Origin: Chitinophaga pinensis
GTDB lineage: Bacteria; Bacteroidota; Bacteroidia; Chitinophagales; Chitinophagaceae
DNA length: 64,000 bases
Assembly (NCBI GenBank): GCA_945897185.1
Contig: CAMDFC010000005.1
Span: forward strand, 1 to 64,000
Direction: 5' to 3'
A program made the translations under genes and the position numbers. Positions 44,909 through 53,824 of the stretch are shown here, one piece after another. The notes beneath the pieces were generated by a model. That model was not told where the DNA came from. It made no database searches and worked only from the letters and a program-made list of their open reading frames with translations. Each line of letters opens with the position of its first letter. The stretch's first letter is position 1.

Positions 44909-47329
44909 ATGAAAAAAGCTATAGGATTGATTTACTTCTTGCTCGTATCTTTTTCTTTATTTGCCCAAGAGTCTGGAATATATCAATTACCTCCAAAAGA
45001 AATCCTGGATTTGGTATTGGCTGATCCTGCACCAACAATTAGTGTGGATGGCAAGGCCAAAATGATGCTGTTGATGGGAAGAAGTTCTTATCCAGAAGTA
45101 GAGGAACTAGGACAGGCTGAAATGAAGTTGGCGGGATTGAGGTTGAACCCAAATAATTTTTCACCAACGCGTCAGAACTACATCAAGTCATTGAAACTAA
45201 AAGAAGTGAAATCTGGAAAGGAAATCAAAATCAATGGTCTCCCTACAAATTTGAATGCGCTTAATCCGACTTGGAATCCTGCTGAATCAAAAATTGCTTT
45301 TTTTAATGTTACTCCTACTGGCGTTGATGTTCACGTAATTGAGGTAGCAACAGCACAAGCTAAGAAAATCAATACTTCAAAAGCGAATCTTGTTTTGGGT
45401 AACAGTTTGATATGGATGGATGATGCAACGGTGATGTATAAGTCGAATGCGAACAATGCTGCTAATCTTAAAGCCAGACCAATCACGCCAAAAGGTCCAA
45501 CTATTCAAGAGAACCTTGGAAAAGTAGCACCAAGCGTTACCTATCAAGATTTAATTAAATCACCTTACGATGAATATGTATTTGAATTTTTGGCAACCAC
45601 ACAATTGGTAAAAAATACCAATGGGGTAGAGTCAAAAATATCATCACCTGCTATCTATAGTTCTCTTTCATTATCGCCAGACAAGAAATGTATGCTTGCG
45701 AGAACAATTCGTAAGCCATTTTCATATTTGGTGACAGCTGGCGGATTTGCTGCTGATGTTAATGTGGTATCGACGGATGGAAAAATAAGAAAGTTAGTTA
45801 TGCAATTGCCCTCCTCTGAGGGAACACCAAGTGGTTATGATAATGTTCAAAATGCTGCAAGATCATTCCAGTGGAAAGATGATGAACCATCAACTTTAGT
45901 TTATGCTATGCCATTGGATAGTGGCATAATGAAGAAGCAAGTCCCTTTTCATGATGCTGTATATGCTTTGAGTGCTCCTTTTGCTGGTGAGGGCAAAGAG
46001 TTGTTTAAAACAAAAGGAAGATTTTCAAATGTTGCTTGGGGTAATGAACAGGTAGCATTGGTGACTGAAGTGCTTCGGTCAAAACAATTGTATACCATCA
46101 GTAAATACAGTCAGGTACAAAACAGTTTGGAAACGCTTATTGAGAGAAGTCTTACTGATCAATACAGTAACCTTGGTAATCCTGTTACCAAAAAGAATAA
46201 ATTCGGAAGAGAGGTAATTGCTTTGGTTGACAATGGACAAGCAGTGTTGATGAACAATACTTCGGGTTCATCGCCTAAAGGTGATTTACCATTTTTGTCG
46301 ACTTTCAATCTTCAAACAAAAGTCAATACCATCATTTGGAGAAGCAACGAAGATTGTTTCGAATTTGTTGCAGATGTATTGGATGCAGATAAATTATTAG
46401 TAGTTACAAGAAAGGAGACTGAAGTTGAATTCCCGAATTATCATTTGAAGTCGTTGAAAGAAAATTCTTCTGTCGCAATCACCTCATTTGCTAATCCTTA
46501 TGCTTCAATGGTTGGGGTTACAAAAGAGAAAATCAAGTACAAGAGAAAAGATGGGGTTGATTTGACGGGTGATCTTTATTTACCCAAAGGATACAACAAA
46601 GAAAAAGATGGTCCCTTACCCACACTGTTATGGGCTTATCCAAGAGAATTTACCAATGCGGCTGATGCCAGTCAAATTAGAGGAAACCAACACAGGTTTA
46701 CGATGTTGAGTTGGGGTTCTCCTATATTTTATGTTACACAGGGATATGCCATTCTTGATAATGCTGAAATGCCTATTGTTGCTACATCACAAGACAAAAA
46801 GCCCAATGATGATTTTGTCAATCAGTTGAAATTAAATGCTGCTGCTGCAATTGATAAGTTGGTTGAAATGGGAGTAAGTGATCGAAATAGGTTTGCTGTT
46901 GGTGGGCACAGTTATGGGGCCTTCATGACTGCCAACTTATTGGCACATACTACTGGATTGTTTAAAGCTGGTATAGCGAGGAGTGGAGCGTATAATAGAA
47001 CGCTTACGCCATTTGGTTTTCAAAATGAAGAGCGTACGCTATGGCAAGCTCCAGATCTTTATTTAGGGATGAGTCCATTTATGTATGCCGACAAAATCAA
47101 AACACCGATTTTATTGACACATGGTGAAATGGATGACAATACAGGAACCTATCCCATCAACAGTGAACGTTTGTATGCTGCGATAAAAGGCCATGGTGGG
47201 ACTGTCCGCTTTGTTTATCTTCCCTACGAAGCACATGGATACCGTGGTAAAGAAAATGTTCTTCATCTACTTTATGAGCAGGGAAGGTGGTTGGATAAAT
47301 ATGTAGGGAGTAATAATAATATTAAATAA
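44909..47329 (+). CDS. S9 family (prolyl oligopeptidase-like) exported peptidase
   Basis: 806 residues from ATG 44909, which begins a signal peptide (KKAIGLIYFLLVSFSLFAQ); the open frame upstream crosses the tRNA gene and was rejected. An N-terminal propeller (about 30-540) is followed by the alpha/beta hydrolase domain: GDLYLPKGYN, the nucleophile serine in GGHSYGAFMTANL (about residue 665), the acid in HGEMDDNTG and the histidine in YEAHGYRGKEN. It cleaves peptides, probably dipeptidyl- or glutamyl-peptidase-like, in the periplasm. The following Gfo/Idh/MocA gene is 39 bp downstream. Confidence 0.92.
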   Translation: MKKAIGLIYFLLVSFSLFAQESGIYQLPPKEILDLVLADPAPTISVDGKAKMMLLMGRSSYPEVEELGQAEMKLAGLRLNPNNFSPTRQNYIKSLKLKEVKSGKEIKINGLPTNLNALNPTWNPAESKIAFFNVTPTGVDVHVIEVATAQAKKINTSKANLVLGNSLIWMDDATVMYKSNANNAANLKARPITPKGPTIQENLGKVAPSVTYQDLIKSPYDEYVFEFLATTQLVKNTNGVESKISSPAIYSSLSLSPDKKCMLARTIRKPFSYLVTAGGFAADVNVVSTDGKIRKLVMQLPSSEGTPSGYDNVQNAARSFQWKDDEPSTLVYAMPLDSGIMKKQVPFHDAVYALSAPFAGEGKELFKTKGRFSNVAWGNEQVALVTEVLRSKQLYTISKYSQVQNSLETLIERSLTDQYSNLGNPVTKKNKFGREVIALVDNGQAVLMNNTSGSSPKGDLPFLSTFNLQTKVNTIIWRSNEDCFEFVADVLDADKLLVVTRKETEVEFPNYHLKSLKENSSVAITSFANPYASMVGVTKEKIKYKRKDGVDLTGDLYLPKGYNKEKDGPLPTLLWAYPREFTNAADASQIRGNQHRFTMLSWGSPIFYVTQGYAILDNAEMPIVATSQDKKPNDDFVNQLKLNAAAAIDKLVEMGVSDRNRFAVGGHSYGAFMTANLLAHTTGLFKAGIARSGAYNRTLTPFGFQNEERTLWQAPDLYLGMSPFMYADKIKTPILLTHGEMDDNTGTYPINSERLYAAIKGHGGTVRFVYLPYEAHGYRGKENVLHLLYEQGRWLDKYVGSNNNIK

Positions 47330-47368
47330 ATGATTAATTTGTTTACTATAATTTTTAAATGATTTGCC

Positions 47369-48535
47369 ATGAGTGAAATATCCCGTCAGGAATTTTTAAA
47401 AATGACTGCTTCGGCTGGAGCTGCTCTTTTGCTGTCTTCATTGGAAACATTTGCAAAAGAGAACAACGCTACCAAGCTTCGCGTTGCAGTTATTGGATGT
47501 GGAAGTGTGAGTAACAGGTATATCCCGCATTTGCAGAGTTCAGCTATGATAGATGTAGTGAGTTTATGTGATATTAAATACGAGAGAGCCGTTGCGCAAA
47601 AAAAACAGTACAATGTAAATGCTGAAACCTATCCAAATATTGATGCCTTGTTAAAAGGTGTTCCTTTTGACATGATGGTTACACTCACTGATATGCAGTT
47701 GCATGGTGAGTTAAATAAGAAGGCATTGATGGCAGGTAAGCATGTGTGGAGTGAGAAGCCAATGGCAAATACCTATGCTGAGGGTAAGGCTTTATTGGAT
47801 TTGGCAAAGAGTAAAAATCTTCGTCTATGGGGAGCACCTGCCGTTGTGAACAGTCCACAATTTTCTTTCATGGCCAAATGTATTCAGGAAGGTAAACTTG
47901 GACGACTTGCCAGTGCACATGGTCAGTACGGACATACTGGTCCGGGTTGGTCTTCTTTCTTCTACGAAAAAGGTGGTGGTAGTATGCCAGATTTAGGTGT
48001 ATACAACATAGCAACATTAACTGGATTACTCGGCCCTGCATTGTCTATTATGGCTATGACCAGTATTGTCAATCCAGAAAGAATGATTGATGGAAAAGGG
48101 CTGGTTAAAGTAGAGGCAGAGGACAATGCACATATTTTAATTGATCATGGAAAAGGAATAATCAGTCACGTTATGTGTGGCTTTAATTATTTTGATCCGC
48201 ATGGGCATGAGGCAAAGGCGCAACAACTTCATTCTATACAAATTTTTGGGGATAAAGGAAATTTGAGGTTGATTGGATATGACTGGGAAACCAATGGTGT
48301 TTATTTGGATGATTCATGGGACAATCCAGCAACCCTATATGAGAAGGAACCTGGGGGTTATCTTTGGCAGGAAGGTGCTACAAAGGTTGGTGAATCAATA
48401 CTCAGTAAAACAGAGTCCAAAATCAATGTAGAGCATGCATTACACGTATTAGAGGTAATGGAAGCCGCCAGAAAATCATCTGCAACCGGTACTAAAATCA
48501 AAATGCAATCCACTTTCAAGTTTCCAATACTTTAG
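47369..48535 (+). CDS. Gfo/Idh/MocA family oxidoreductase with Tat-like signal
   Basis: 388 residues. The N-terminus SRQEFLKMTASAGAALLLSS resembles a Tat signal with one arginine of the pair replaced (SRQ), so export is likely but not certain. Rossmann motif AVIGCGSVSNRY (about 36-47), the catalytic-lysine motif WSEKPMANTY (about 130), and the substrate-domain GGGSMPDLGVYNI follow. An NAD(P)-dependent sugar oxidoreductase; second such gene in the window (the other is at 2487-3995). It lies 39 bp after the S9 peptidase gene and is closed by a terminator. Confidence 0.88.
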   Translation: MSEISRQEFLKMTASAGAALLLSSLETFAKENNATKLRVAVIGCGSVSNRYIPHLQSSAMIDVVSLCDIKYERAVAQKKQYNVNAETYPNIDALLKGVPFDMMVTLTDMQLHGELNKKALMAGKHVWSEKPMANTYAEGKALLDLAKSKNLRLWGAPAVVNSPQFSFMAKCIQEGKLGRLASAHGQYGHTGPGWSSFFYEKGGGSMPDLGVYNIATLTGLLGPALSIMAMTSIVNPERMIDGKGLVKVEAEDNAHILIDHGKGIISHVMCGFNYFDPHGHEAKAQQLHSIQIFGDKGNLRLIGYDWETNGVYLDDSWDNPATLYEKEPGGYLWQEGATKVGESILSKTESKINVEHALHVLEVMEAARKSSATGTKIKMQSTFKFPIL

Positions 48536-48569
48536 TTGCTTTTGTTCTGATTAAGCAGAAAGTTTGTTG

Positions 48570-48606
48570 TGAGGAAGTTAGATTTAGCTTCCTCACTTCT
48601 TTTTCT
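48570..48606 (+). terminator. Terminator after the oxidoreductase gene
   Basis: Stem TGAGGAAG/CTTCCTCA (48570-48577 with 48588-48595), 10-base loop, followed by CTTCTTTTTCT. Confidence 0.75.
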
Positions 48607-48619
48607 ACTTGCTTATGCT

Positions 48620-48627
48620 TAATTTTG
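48620..48627 (+). promoter_or_regulatory. -7 box TAATTTTG before tRNA-Val(GAC)
   Basis: TAnnTTTG match 10 bp upstream of the tRNA, the same spacing as at the other tRNA-Val gene. Confidence 0.6.
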
Positions 48628-48637
48628 TCGATCGTTT

Positions 48638-48712
48638 GGAACATTAGCTCAGTTGGTTTAGAGCATTACTTTGACAGAGTAGGGGTCACTGGTTCGAGCC
48701 CAGTATGTTCCA
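48638..48712 (+). tRNA. tRNA-Val (GAC)
   Basis: Acceptor GGAACAT pairs with ATGTTCC, discriminator A. Anticodon stem TTACT/AGTAG with one T-G pair encloses loop TTGACAG, anticodon GAC. T arm CTGGTTCGAGCCCAG. No terminator follows before clpS. Confidence 0.93.
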
Positions 48713-48735
48713 CTGAAATAATTTTAATTTAATTA

Positions 48736-49026
48736 ATGCCACTTAATAATCCACTTTTTCAAGAAGAGTTTGATGTTGATGTTCTTGATAGCTCAAGATA
48801 CATGTTGGTGGTATGGAACGACGATGTCAATACCTTTGATTGGGTAATCAAAACCCTGATTGAGGTATGTAAGCATGAACCTGAGCAGGCGGAACAATGT
48901 GCGATGTTGATTCACTACAAAGGTAAGACAGATGTGAAGCGGGGAAGTTTTGAGGAGTTGAAGACCATGTGCGAAGCAATTATTGACAGGGGTATTGGAG
49001 CGACTGTTGAAGAGATTAAAAGCTAA
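48736..49026 (+). CDS. clpS: ClpS, Clp protease adaptor
   Basis: 96-residue adaptor that hands N-end-rule and other substrates to a ClpA/ClpC-type unfoldase. The conserved core starts YMLVVWNDDVNTFDWVI (the N-degron pocket region), then AMLIHYKGKTDVKRGSFEEL. Length and order are standard. The gene begins 23 bp after tRNA-Val(GAC) with no hairpin between, so it is probably read through from the tRNA promoter. Likely partner ClpC is encoded at 9039-11573. The downstream gene is convergent, 2 bp away. Confidence 0.95.
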   Translation: MPLNNPLFQEEFDVDVLDSSRYMLVVWNDDVNTFDWVIKTLIEVCKHEPEQAEQCAMLIHYKGKTDVKRGSFEELKTMCEAIIDRGIGATVEEIKS

Positions 49027-49028
49027 AA

Positions 49029-50402
49029 TCAATCAAAGTTTTTTGATAGCGTTGGATTTAGTTCTGCATAGGTTAACACCATTGAACGAATGAATTCATT
49101 TGATGCAGCAGGTTCTAGTTGTTTGGCTAGTTTTTCAAGCTTTATTTTTTTTATCAACTGTTCATCGATATAGCCAACAGCCAAAAAATCATTTTTACTA
49201 ATCAGAATACAAGATCGTTCCTTGGGTTCTCTTCCCTCTCCAAAAACAGCCATGGTTGGATCCATCTCATGTAGACTTACTATAACAGCGTCCACTTTCT
49301 TATTGTAATTATCGATGTTTTCTTTGTTGGCACAAATGCCTTCACAAAATGCTTCTTCTATTCCAACACATTCAATGGTTTCGTGTTGTAAAAAACACAT
49401 CTTTGGACAAAGTTTATGTGTTCTGGCTAGTCTATTCAAAATTCTAGTCCCTTCCACTTGGAAAGGAAAGCTGGTATGGGTGATTAAGTTTTTTTTCTTT
49501 TTTACTACTCCTAGTCTTTTGATGCCACGTTGATCAGTATAGCTACAAATCCCAAATCTATTTTCAAATTTCTTTTGAGATCGGTTAAACATTGGCCAGA
49601 TTCTTTTGATCTCAATACTCTCCATAACACTCATCATCAATTCATTTCCACATTCCTTGAAGCTAATTTTGTGTACCATTCTCATCAGCTCTTGTTTTCT
49701 TTTGCTGATGTCGTTATTTGAAAAATGACTAACTACTCTTTTTCTTAATCTTTTTGCTTTACCAACATAAATGATTTTCCCTTTGGTATCATGAAAGTAA
49801 TATATACCGGGTGTTTCAGGTAATTCTTCAAGGTTGTCGCTTGACAGGTGAATGGGTAAATAGGCATCGCCACTGCCTTTTTTCAGCATTGCATTGATTT
49901 GCTTGCCATTATCTGCAACTATAATTCGGTGAAAGAGTTCTGTAGTTGCTTCTGCATCGCCCATGGCACGGTGCCTGTTGTTTAAATTAATTTGCAAAGA
50001 TCTGCATAGGTTGCCAAGGCTATAACTGGGAAGATCCTCAAAAACTTTTCTACTTAACCTGACAGTGCAAAGTTTTCTTGAATTGATTTTAAATCCTTGT
50101 TGATTGAGTTGGTGTGCAATGAAAGAGTAATCAAAATTCACATTGTGTGCAACAAAGATTTTGTCTTGCAAAAGTGTGTACACTTCGTTTGCAATTTGCC
50201 CAAAAGTCGGCGCTTGGCTAACCATGGCATCTGTTATTCCGGTAAGGTTTTCTATAAACACTGGAATGGGTAGCATTGGATTTACCAGTGTAGTATAGCG
50301 GTCTAAAACCTGTTTTCCATCAGTAATTACAATGGCTATTTCCGTTATCCTACCTGATCCGGCACTACCACCTGTTGTTTCGATATCTACAATTGCATAC
50401 AT
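49029..50402 (-). CDS. DnaQ-like exonuclease fused to GIY-YIG endonuclease domain
   Basis: 457 residues. The N-terminal DEDD exonuclease domain (about 1-165) has YAIVDIETTGG, FVAHNVNFDYSFI and HRAMGDAEATTE. A GIY-YIG domain follows (about 195-275) with PGIYYFHDTKGKIIYVGKAKRLRKR, similar to the UvrC N-terminus; the rest (about 280-457) has cysteines and no named domain. This fusion is known in several bacterial phyla and probably acts in DNA repair, like Cho, trimming and nicking damaged DNA. Cytosolic. Start at ATG 50402, 17 bp after a TAGCTTTG box. Confidence 0.9.
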   Translation of the reverse strand: MYAIVDIETTGGSAGSGRITEIAIVITDGKQVLDRYTTLVNPMLPIPVFIENLTGITDAMVSQAPTFGQIANEVYTLLQDKIFVAHNVNFDYSFIAHQLNQQGFKINSRKLCTVRLSRKVFEDLPSYSLGNLCRSLQINLNNRHRAMGDAEATTELFHRIIVADNGKQINAMLKKGSGDAYLPIHLSSDNLEELPETPGIYYFHDTKGKIIYVGKAKRLRKRVVSHFSNNDISKRKQELMRMVHKISFKECGNELMMSVMESIEIKRIWPMFNRSQKKFENRFGICSYTDQRGIKRLGVVKKKKNLITHTSFPFQVEGTRILNRLARTHKLCPKMCFLQHETIECVGIEEAFCEGICANKENIDNYNKKVDAVIVSLHEMDPTMAVFGEGREPKERSCILISKNDFLAVGYIDEQLIKKIKLEKLAKQLEPAASNEFIRSMVLTYAELNPTLSKNFD

Positions 50403-50419
50403 GCTTTGGAAAAACTGTC

Positions 50420-50427
50420 CAAAGCTA
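50420..50427 (-). promoter_or_regulatory. -7 box TAGCTTTG before the exonuclease/GIY-YIG gene
   Basis: Minus-strand TAGCTTTG, TAnnTTTG type, 17 bp upstream of the ATG. Confidence 0.5.
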
Positions 50428-50457
50428 AGAACAAAATGACAAGCAGATTCTAAAAAT

Positions 50458-50673
50458 TTACCCTAAGTGAAGATTAAAATGCTTTTCTATTTTGATGGCT
50501 AAATGTCTTTTGCTTAATGATGTTGAAGCCCTGTTCTCAATCCAGACATCGTGGTGGTTTTTACTTTTATTCAAAAGATTGAGAAGCTCATACCTGGTTT
50601 CACCATTAGTCAGTGATTTCTTAATCATGACTTTTCTTTTGTCTATCCAAACTGCATCCCTTTGGTTGTTCAT
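50458..50673 (-). CDS. Small hypothetical protein
   Basis: 71 residues from ATG 50673 (ten codons further upstream are open but less plausible). The N-terminal DAVWIDKRKVMIKK is reminiscent of small Bacteroidota proteins starting with a V-W-I-D-x-K/R-K-A segment; the rest is rich in Lys, His and Asn with no signal peptide or membrane helix. Function unknown. Situated 55 bp upstream of the exonuclease gene on the same strand but separated by that gene's promoter. Confidence 0.5.
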   Translation of the reverse strand: MNNQRDAVWIDKRKVMIKKSLTNGETRYELLNLLNKSKNHHDVWIENRASTSLSKRHLAIKIEKHFNLHLG

Positions 50674-50910
50674 GGATAAATAGATTAAATATTTGGTAAT
50701 CAATTAATTATATAGATTGTAAGATCAATTATTCTTATATATCTAAAAATGACTGCTCTCATGGATTGACGTTATCTTGGTCAGTTTTTTGATTTTTTCA
50801 GTAGGAATTTTAACATTAATTTTGCATTTGAAGCGTAACTGAGAGATATCCCAGTTCGTAATCCTTATGAGAATAGTATTTTAAAAAAATACCCATACAA
50901 TTTCTCTACG

Positions 50911-51021
50911 ATGAAGAAAAACAGCAATAACCCATTTAACCTTCCTACCAATGTAATAGTTGTATTGATCGTGCTTGCCCTTTATGGTGCAATTATATTG
51001 GTGACTTATTTGGTTTGGTAG
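50911..51021 (+). CDS. Possible 36-residue single-helix membrane protein
   Basis: ATG at 50911, 36 codons to TAG. A polar start (MKKNSNNPFNLPTN) leads into one hydrophobic helix (VIVVLIVLALYGAIILVTYL) ending VW. Positive-inside charge suggests the N-terminus is cytoplasmic. A TAATTTTG box lies at 50817-50824. No family recognised. The clean helix and stop support a real gene, but length is short. The flanking stretch 50704-50910 holds nothing else recognisable. Confidence 0.4.
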   Translation: MKKNSNNPFNLPTNVIVVLIVLALYGAIILVTYLVW

Positions 51022-51111
51022 TCTTTCTTGACTTTTTTGCTGTTTAATTTTCTCAACTTTAGCTGTATTTATTTCAAACAAGGCTAGATAAACTTCCTTC
51101 TATTTTCTTGC

Positions 51112-51119
51112 TACCTTTG
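51112..51119 (+). promoter_or_regulatory. -7 box TACCTTTG before valS
   Basis: TAnnTTTG match 25 bp upstream of the valS ATG; no T-box or other leader structure is seen. Confidence 0.5.
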
Positions 51120-51144
51120 TGGACTAAAAAACGGGTAGTAGCTC

Positions 51145-53808
51145 ATGGAAATTTCCAAAAATTTTGATTTTAAATCTGCTGAAGCCAAGTGGTATGCACA
51201 TTGGTTAGCAAACAAATGTTTTGAAAGCACTCCAGATGAAAGGGAGCCATACACGGTTGTAATTCCTCCACCCAATGTGACAGGTATTTTGCACATGGGT
51301 CATTGTCTTAATAATACCATTCAAGACATTTTAGTAAGACGTGCAAGAATGATGGGGAAAAATGCATGTTGGGTTCCTGGTACTGACCATGCTTCAATTG
51401 CAACAGAGGCAAAAGTTGTGCAGATGTTACGTGAACGTGGAATTCAAAAAGCAAGTTTAAGTAGAGAGGAATTTCTTTCCTATGCTTGGGAGTGGAAAGA
51501 AAAATACGGTGGAATTATTTTGCAGCAGTTAAAAAAACTAGGTTGTTCTCTTGATTGGAACCGGACCAGTTTTACCATGGATCCTGATTACTACCAATCT
51601 GTTATTCAGGTATTCAATGACCTTTATTCCAAAGGTTATATTTACCGAGGCAAGCGAATGATCAACTGGGATCCAAAAGCAAAAACTGCCCTGAGTGACG
51701 AGGAAGTTATTTTTAAAGAGGTTCAAGGAAAATTATATTTTTTAAAATATCAATTACTAGATGCGGATGGCAATAAATTACCACTAGCAGATGCTGGAAT
51801 TACCATAGCTACTGTAAGACCAGAAACAATATTAGGTGATGCTGCGATAGCAGTCAACCCCAATGATGAACGTTTCAAACATTTGATAGGCAGTTTTGCT
51901 GTTGTTCCATTGATTGATAGAAGAATTCCAATTATAGGAGATGATTATGTTGCTATTGATTTTGGATCAGGCGCATTAAAAATTACACCTGCACACGACA
52001 TGAACGATAACCAGATTGGTATCAAACATGGGTTGCAAGTTGTTGACATTTTAAATGAGGATGGCACATTAAGTAGTGATGCACAATTGCTTGTTGGAAA
52101 AGACCGGTTTGAAGCAAGAAATGAAATCATTAGACTTTTACAAGAGGCAGGCCATGTTGTGAAGATTGATGAGTACGTACACCAAGTTGGTTTTTCTGAA
52201 AGAACTGATGTGGTTGTTGAACCACGACTATCCTTGCAATGGTGGGTAGATATGAAGAAAATTTCTGGTCCCGCTTTGTCTGCAGTCCAGGATGGTGAAA
52301 TCAATTTTCATCCTGCAAAATTCAAGAACCTCTATCGCCATTGGATGGAGAACATCAAGGATTGGTGTATTTCACGCCAATTGTGGTGGGGGCATCAAAT
52401 TCCTGCTTGGTACGACGCTGAGGGAAGATTTATAGTTGCAATGAATGAAGAAGAGGCGAAGGAAAAGTTTTCAAAAGAATTCAATATTGTCAATCCCCAA
52501 TTAAAACAAGACGAAGATTGTCTTGATACTTGGTTCTCATCCTGGCTATGGCCATTTGAAGTTTTCAAAGGAATATCCAAGCCGGGAAATAAAGAGGTAT
52601 CCTATTATTATCCCACACAATCATTGGTGACTGCCCCAGAAATCATCTTTTTCTGGGTAGCCAGAATGATAATGGCAGGTTACGAATACATGGGGAAAAA
52701 GCCATTTTCGGATGTCTATTTTACTGGTATTGTTAGAGATACCCAAGGAAGGAAAATGAGCAAACAGTTGGGTAATTCACCAGACTTGTTGGAGATGATT
52801 GATGAGATCGGTGCTGATGCAGTGCGTTTTGGTATTTTGATTGCATCGCCTGCTGGTAACGATTTGCTGTGGGATAAAGCATCGAATGAACAGGGAAGAA
52901 ATTTCATCAATAAATTATGGAATGCACTGAAGCTAATTCAAATTTGGAAAGAAAGGGCAAAGCAAAACTTAACGACTGAAGAAGTGAGTCTTGCTTCTGA
53001 CTGGCCACACCAGTGGTTTGAGGCAAGGTTGCGTGCAGCTTCTAGTGAAATTGATTCGTTGATGGCGCAGTATAAACTGAGTGAGGCGCTAAAGACTTTG
53101 TATTCTTTAATTTGGGATGATTTTTGTAGTTGGTATTTGGAGTTGGTAAAGCCTGGGTTTGAAAAGCCAATGGACCAAGCCCATTTGGATAGGGTATTGA
53201 ACAACTTTGAAATGTTACTGGAGAGATTGCATCCTTTTATGCCTTTCTTAACAGAAGAAATTTATCAATTGCTGCGTTCAACCCAATCGGTTGATCTTTG
53301 CGTAAGACAATTGGATACAAGTATGCATCCACATACTGAAGACGCAAATTATTTGAAAGATGGAGAGCTCTTAAAAGCTGCAATCACTGCTATCCGCGAC
53401 GCAAGGGTGAAGTCGCAAATAAAAAACAAAGATTCGGTTTCCCTTTATTGTACAACCCAAGAGAAATCTTCATGGGAAGCAATCCAACAGCTTTTGTCTA
53501 AGCAAGTGAATTCCGCTGCATTTTCCTTCACAGAGGAGCCCATTACGAATACTATTCAATTGGTAGTAGGCAGTTCAAAAATATATGTCCAATCGGAACA
53601 GGTGTTAGACACCAGTGCACAAAGAAAAACACTTGAGGAAGAGCTGGCCTATTATACTGGATTTTTGATTTCGGTAGAGAAGAAATTAACCAATGAAAAG
53701 TTTGTGCAAAATGCCAAGCCTGAAGTAGTGGAGATGGAAAAGAAAAAACAAAATGATGCTTTGCAAAAAATAGTGTTATTAAAAGAGAGTATAGCAAATT
53801 TGGGTTAG
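51145..53808 (+). CDS. valS: Valine--tRNA ligase
   Basis: 887-residue class I aminoacyl-tRNA synthetase charging tRNA-Val, with an editing domain against threonine. The HIGH motif reads HMGH in PPPNVTGILHMGHC (about 40-54). Editing domain TIATVRPETILGDAAIAV. The KMSKS motif is KMSKQ in GRKMSKQLGNSPDLL (about 538). Anticodon-binding domain (about 620-770) and the C-terminal valyl coiled coil (about 815-885, LEEELAYYTGFLISVEKKL) are present. Length standard. Both tRNA-Val genes of the window lie within 7 kb upstream. The downstream gene is convergent, 16 bp away. Confidence 0.98.
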   Translation: MEISKNFDFKSAEAKWYAHWLANKCFESTPDEREPYTVVIPPPNVTGILHMGHCLNNTIQDILVRRARMMGKNACWVPGTDHASIATEAKVVQMLRERGIQKASLSREEFLSYAWEWKEKYGGIILQQLKKLGCSLDWNRTSFTMDPDYYQSVIQVFNDLYSKGYIYRGKRMINWDPKAKTALSDEEVIFKEVQGKLYFLKYQLLDADGNKLPLADAGITIATVRPETILGDAAIAVNPNDERFKHLIGSFAVVPLIDRRIPIIGDDYVAIDFGSGALKITPAHDMNDNQIGIKHGLQVVDILNEDGTLSSDAQLLVGKDRFEARNEIIRLLQEAGHVVKIDEYVHQVGFSERTDVVVEPRLSLQWWVDMKKISGPALSAVQDGEINFHPAKFKNLYRHWMENIKDWCISRQLWWGHQIPAWYDAEGRFIVAMNEEEAKEKFSKEFNIVNPQLKQDEDCLDTWFSSWLWPFEVFKGISKPGNKEVSYYYPTQSLVTAPEIIFFWVARMIMAGYEYMGKKPFSDVYFTGIVRDTQGRKMSKQLGNSPDLLEMIDEIGADAVRFGILIASPAGNDLLWDKASNEQGRNFINKLWNALKLIQIWKERAKQNLTTEEVSLASDWPHQWFEARLRAASSEIDSLMAQYKLSEALKTLYSLIWDDFCSWYLELVKPGFEKPMDQAHLDRVLNNFEMLLERLHPFMPFLTEEIYQLLRSTQSVDLCVRQLDTSMHPHTEDANYLKDGELLKAAITAIRDARVKSQIKNKDSVSLYCTTQEKSSWEAIQQLLSKQVNSAAFSFTEEPITNTIQLVVGSSKIYVQSEQVLDTSAQRKTLEEELAYYTGFLISVEKKLTNEKFVQNAKPEVVEMEKKKQNDALQKIVLLKESIANLG

Positions 53809-53824
53809 GAACAGCTACTTGAAT

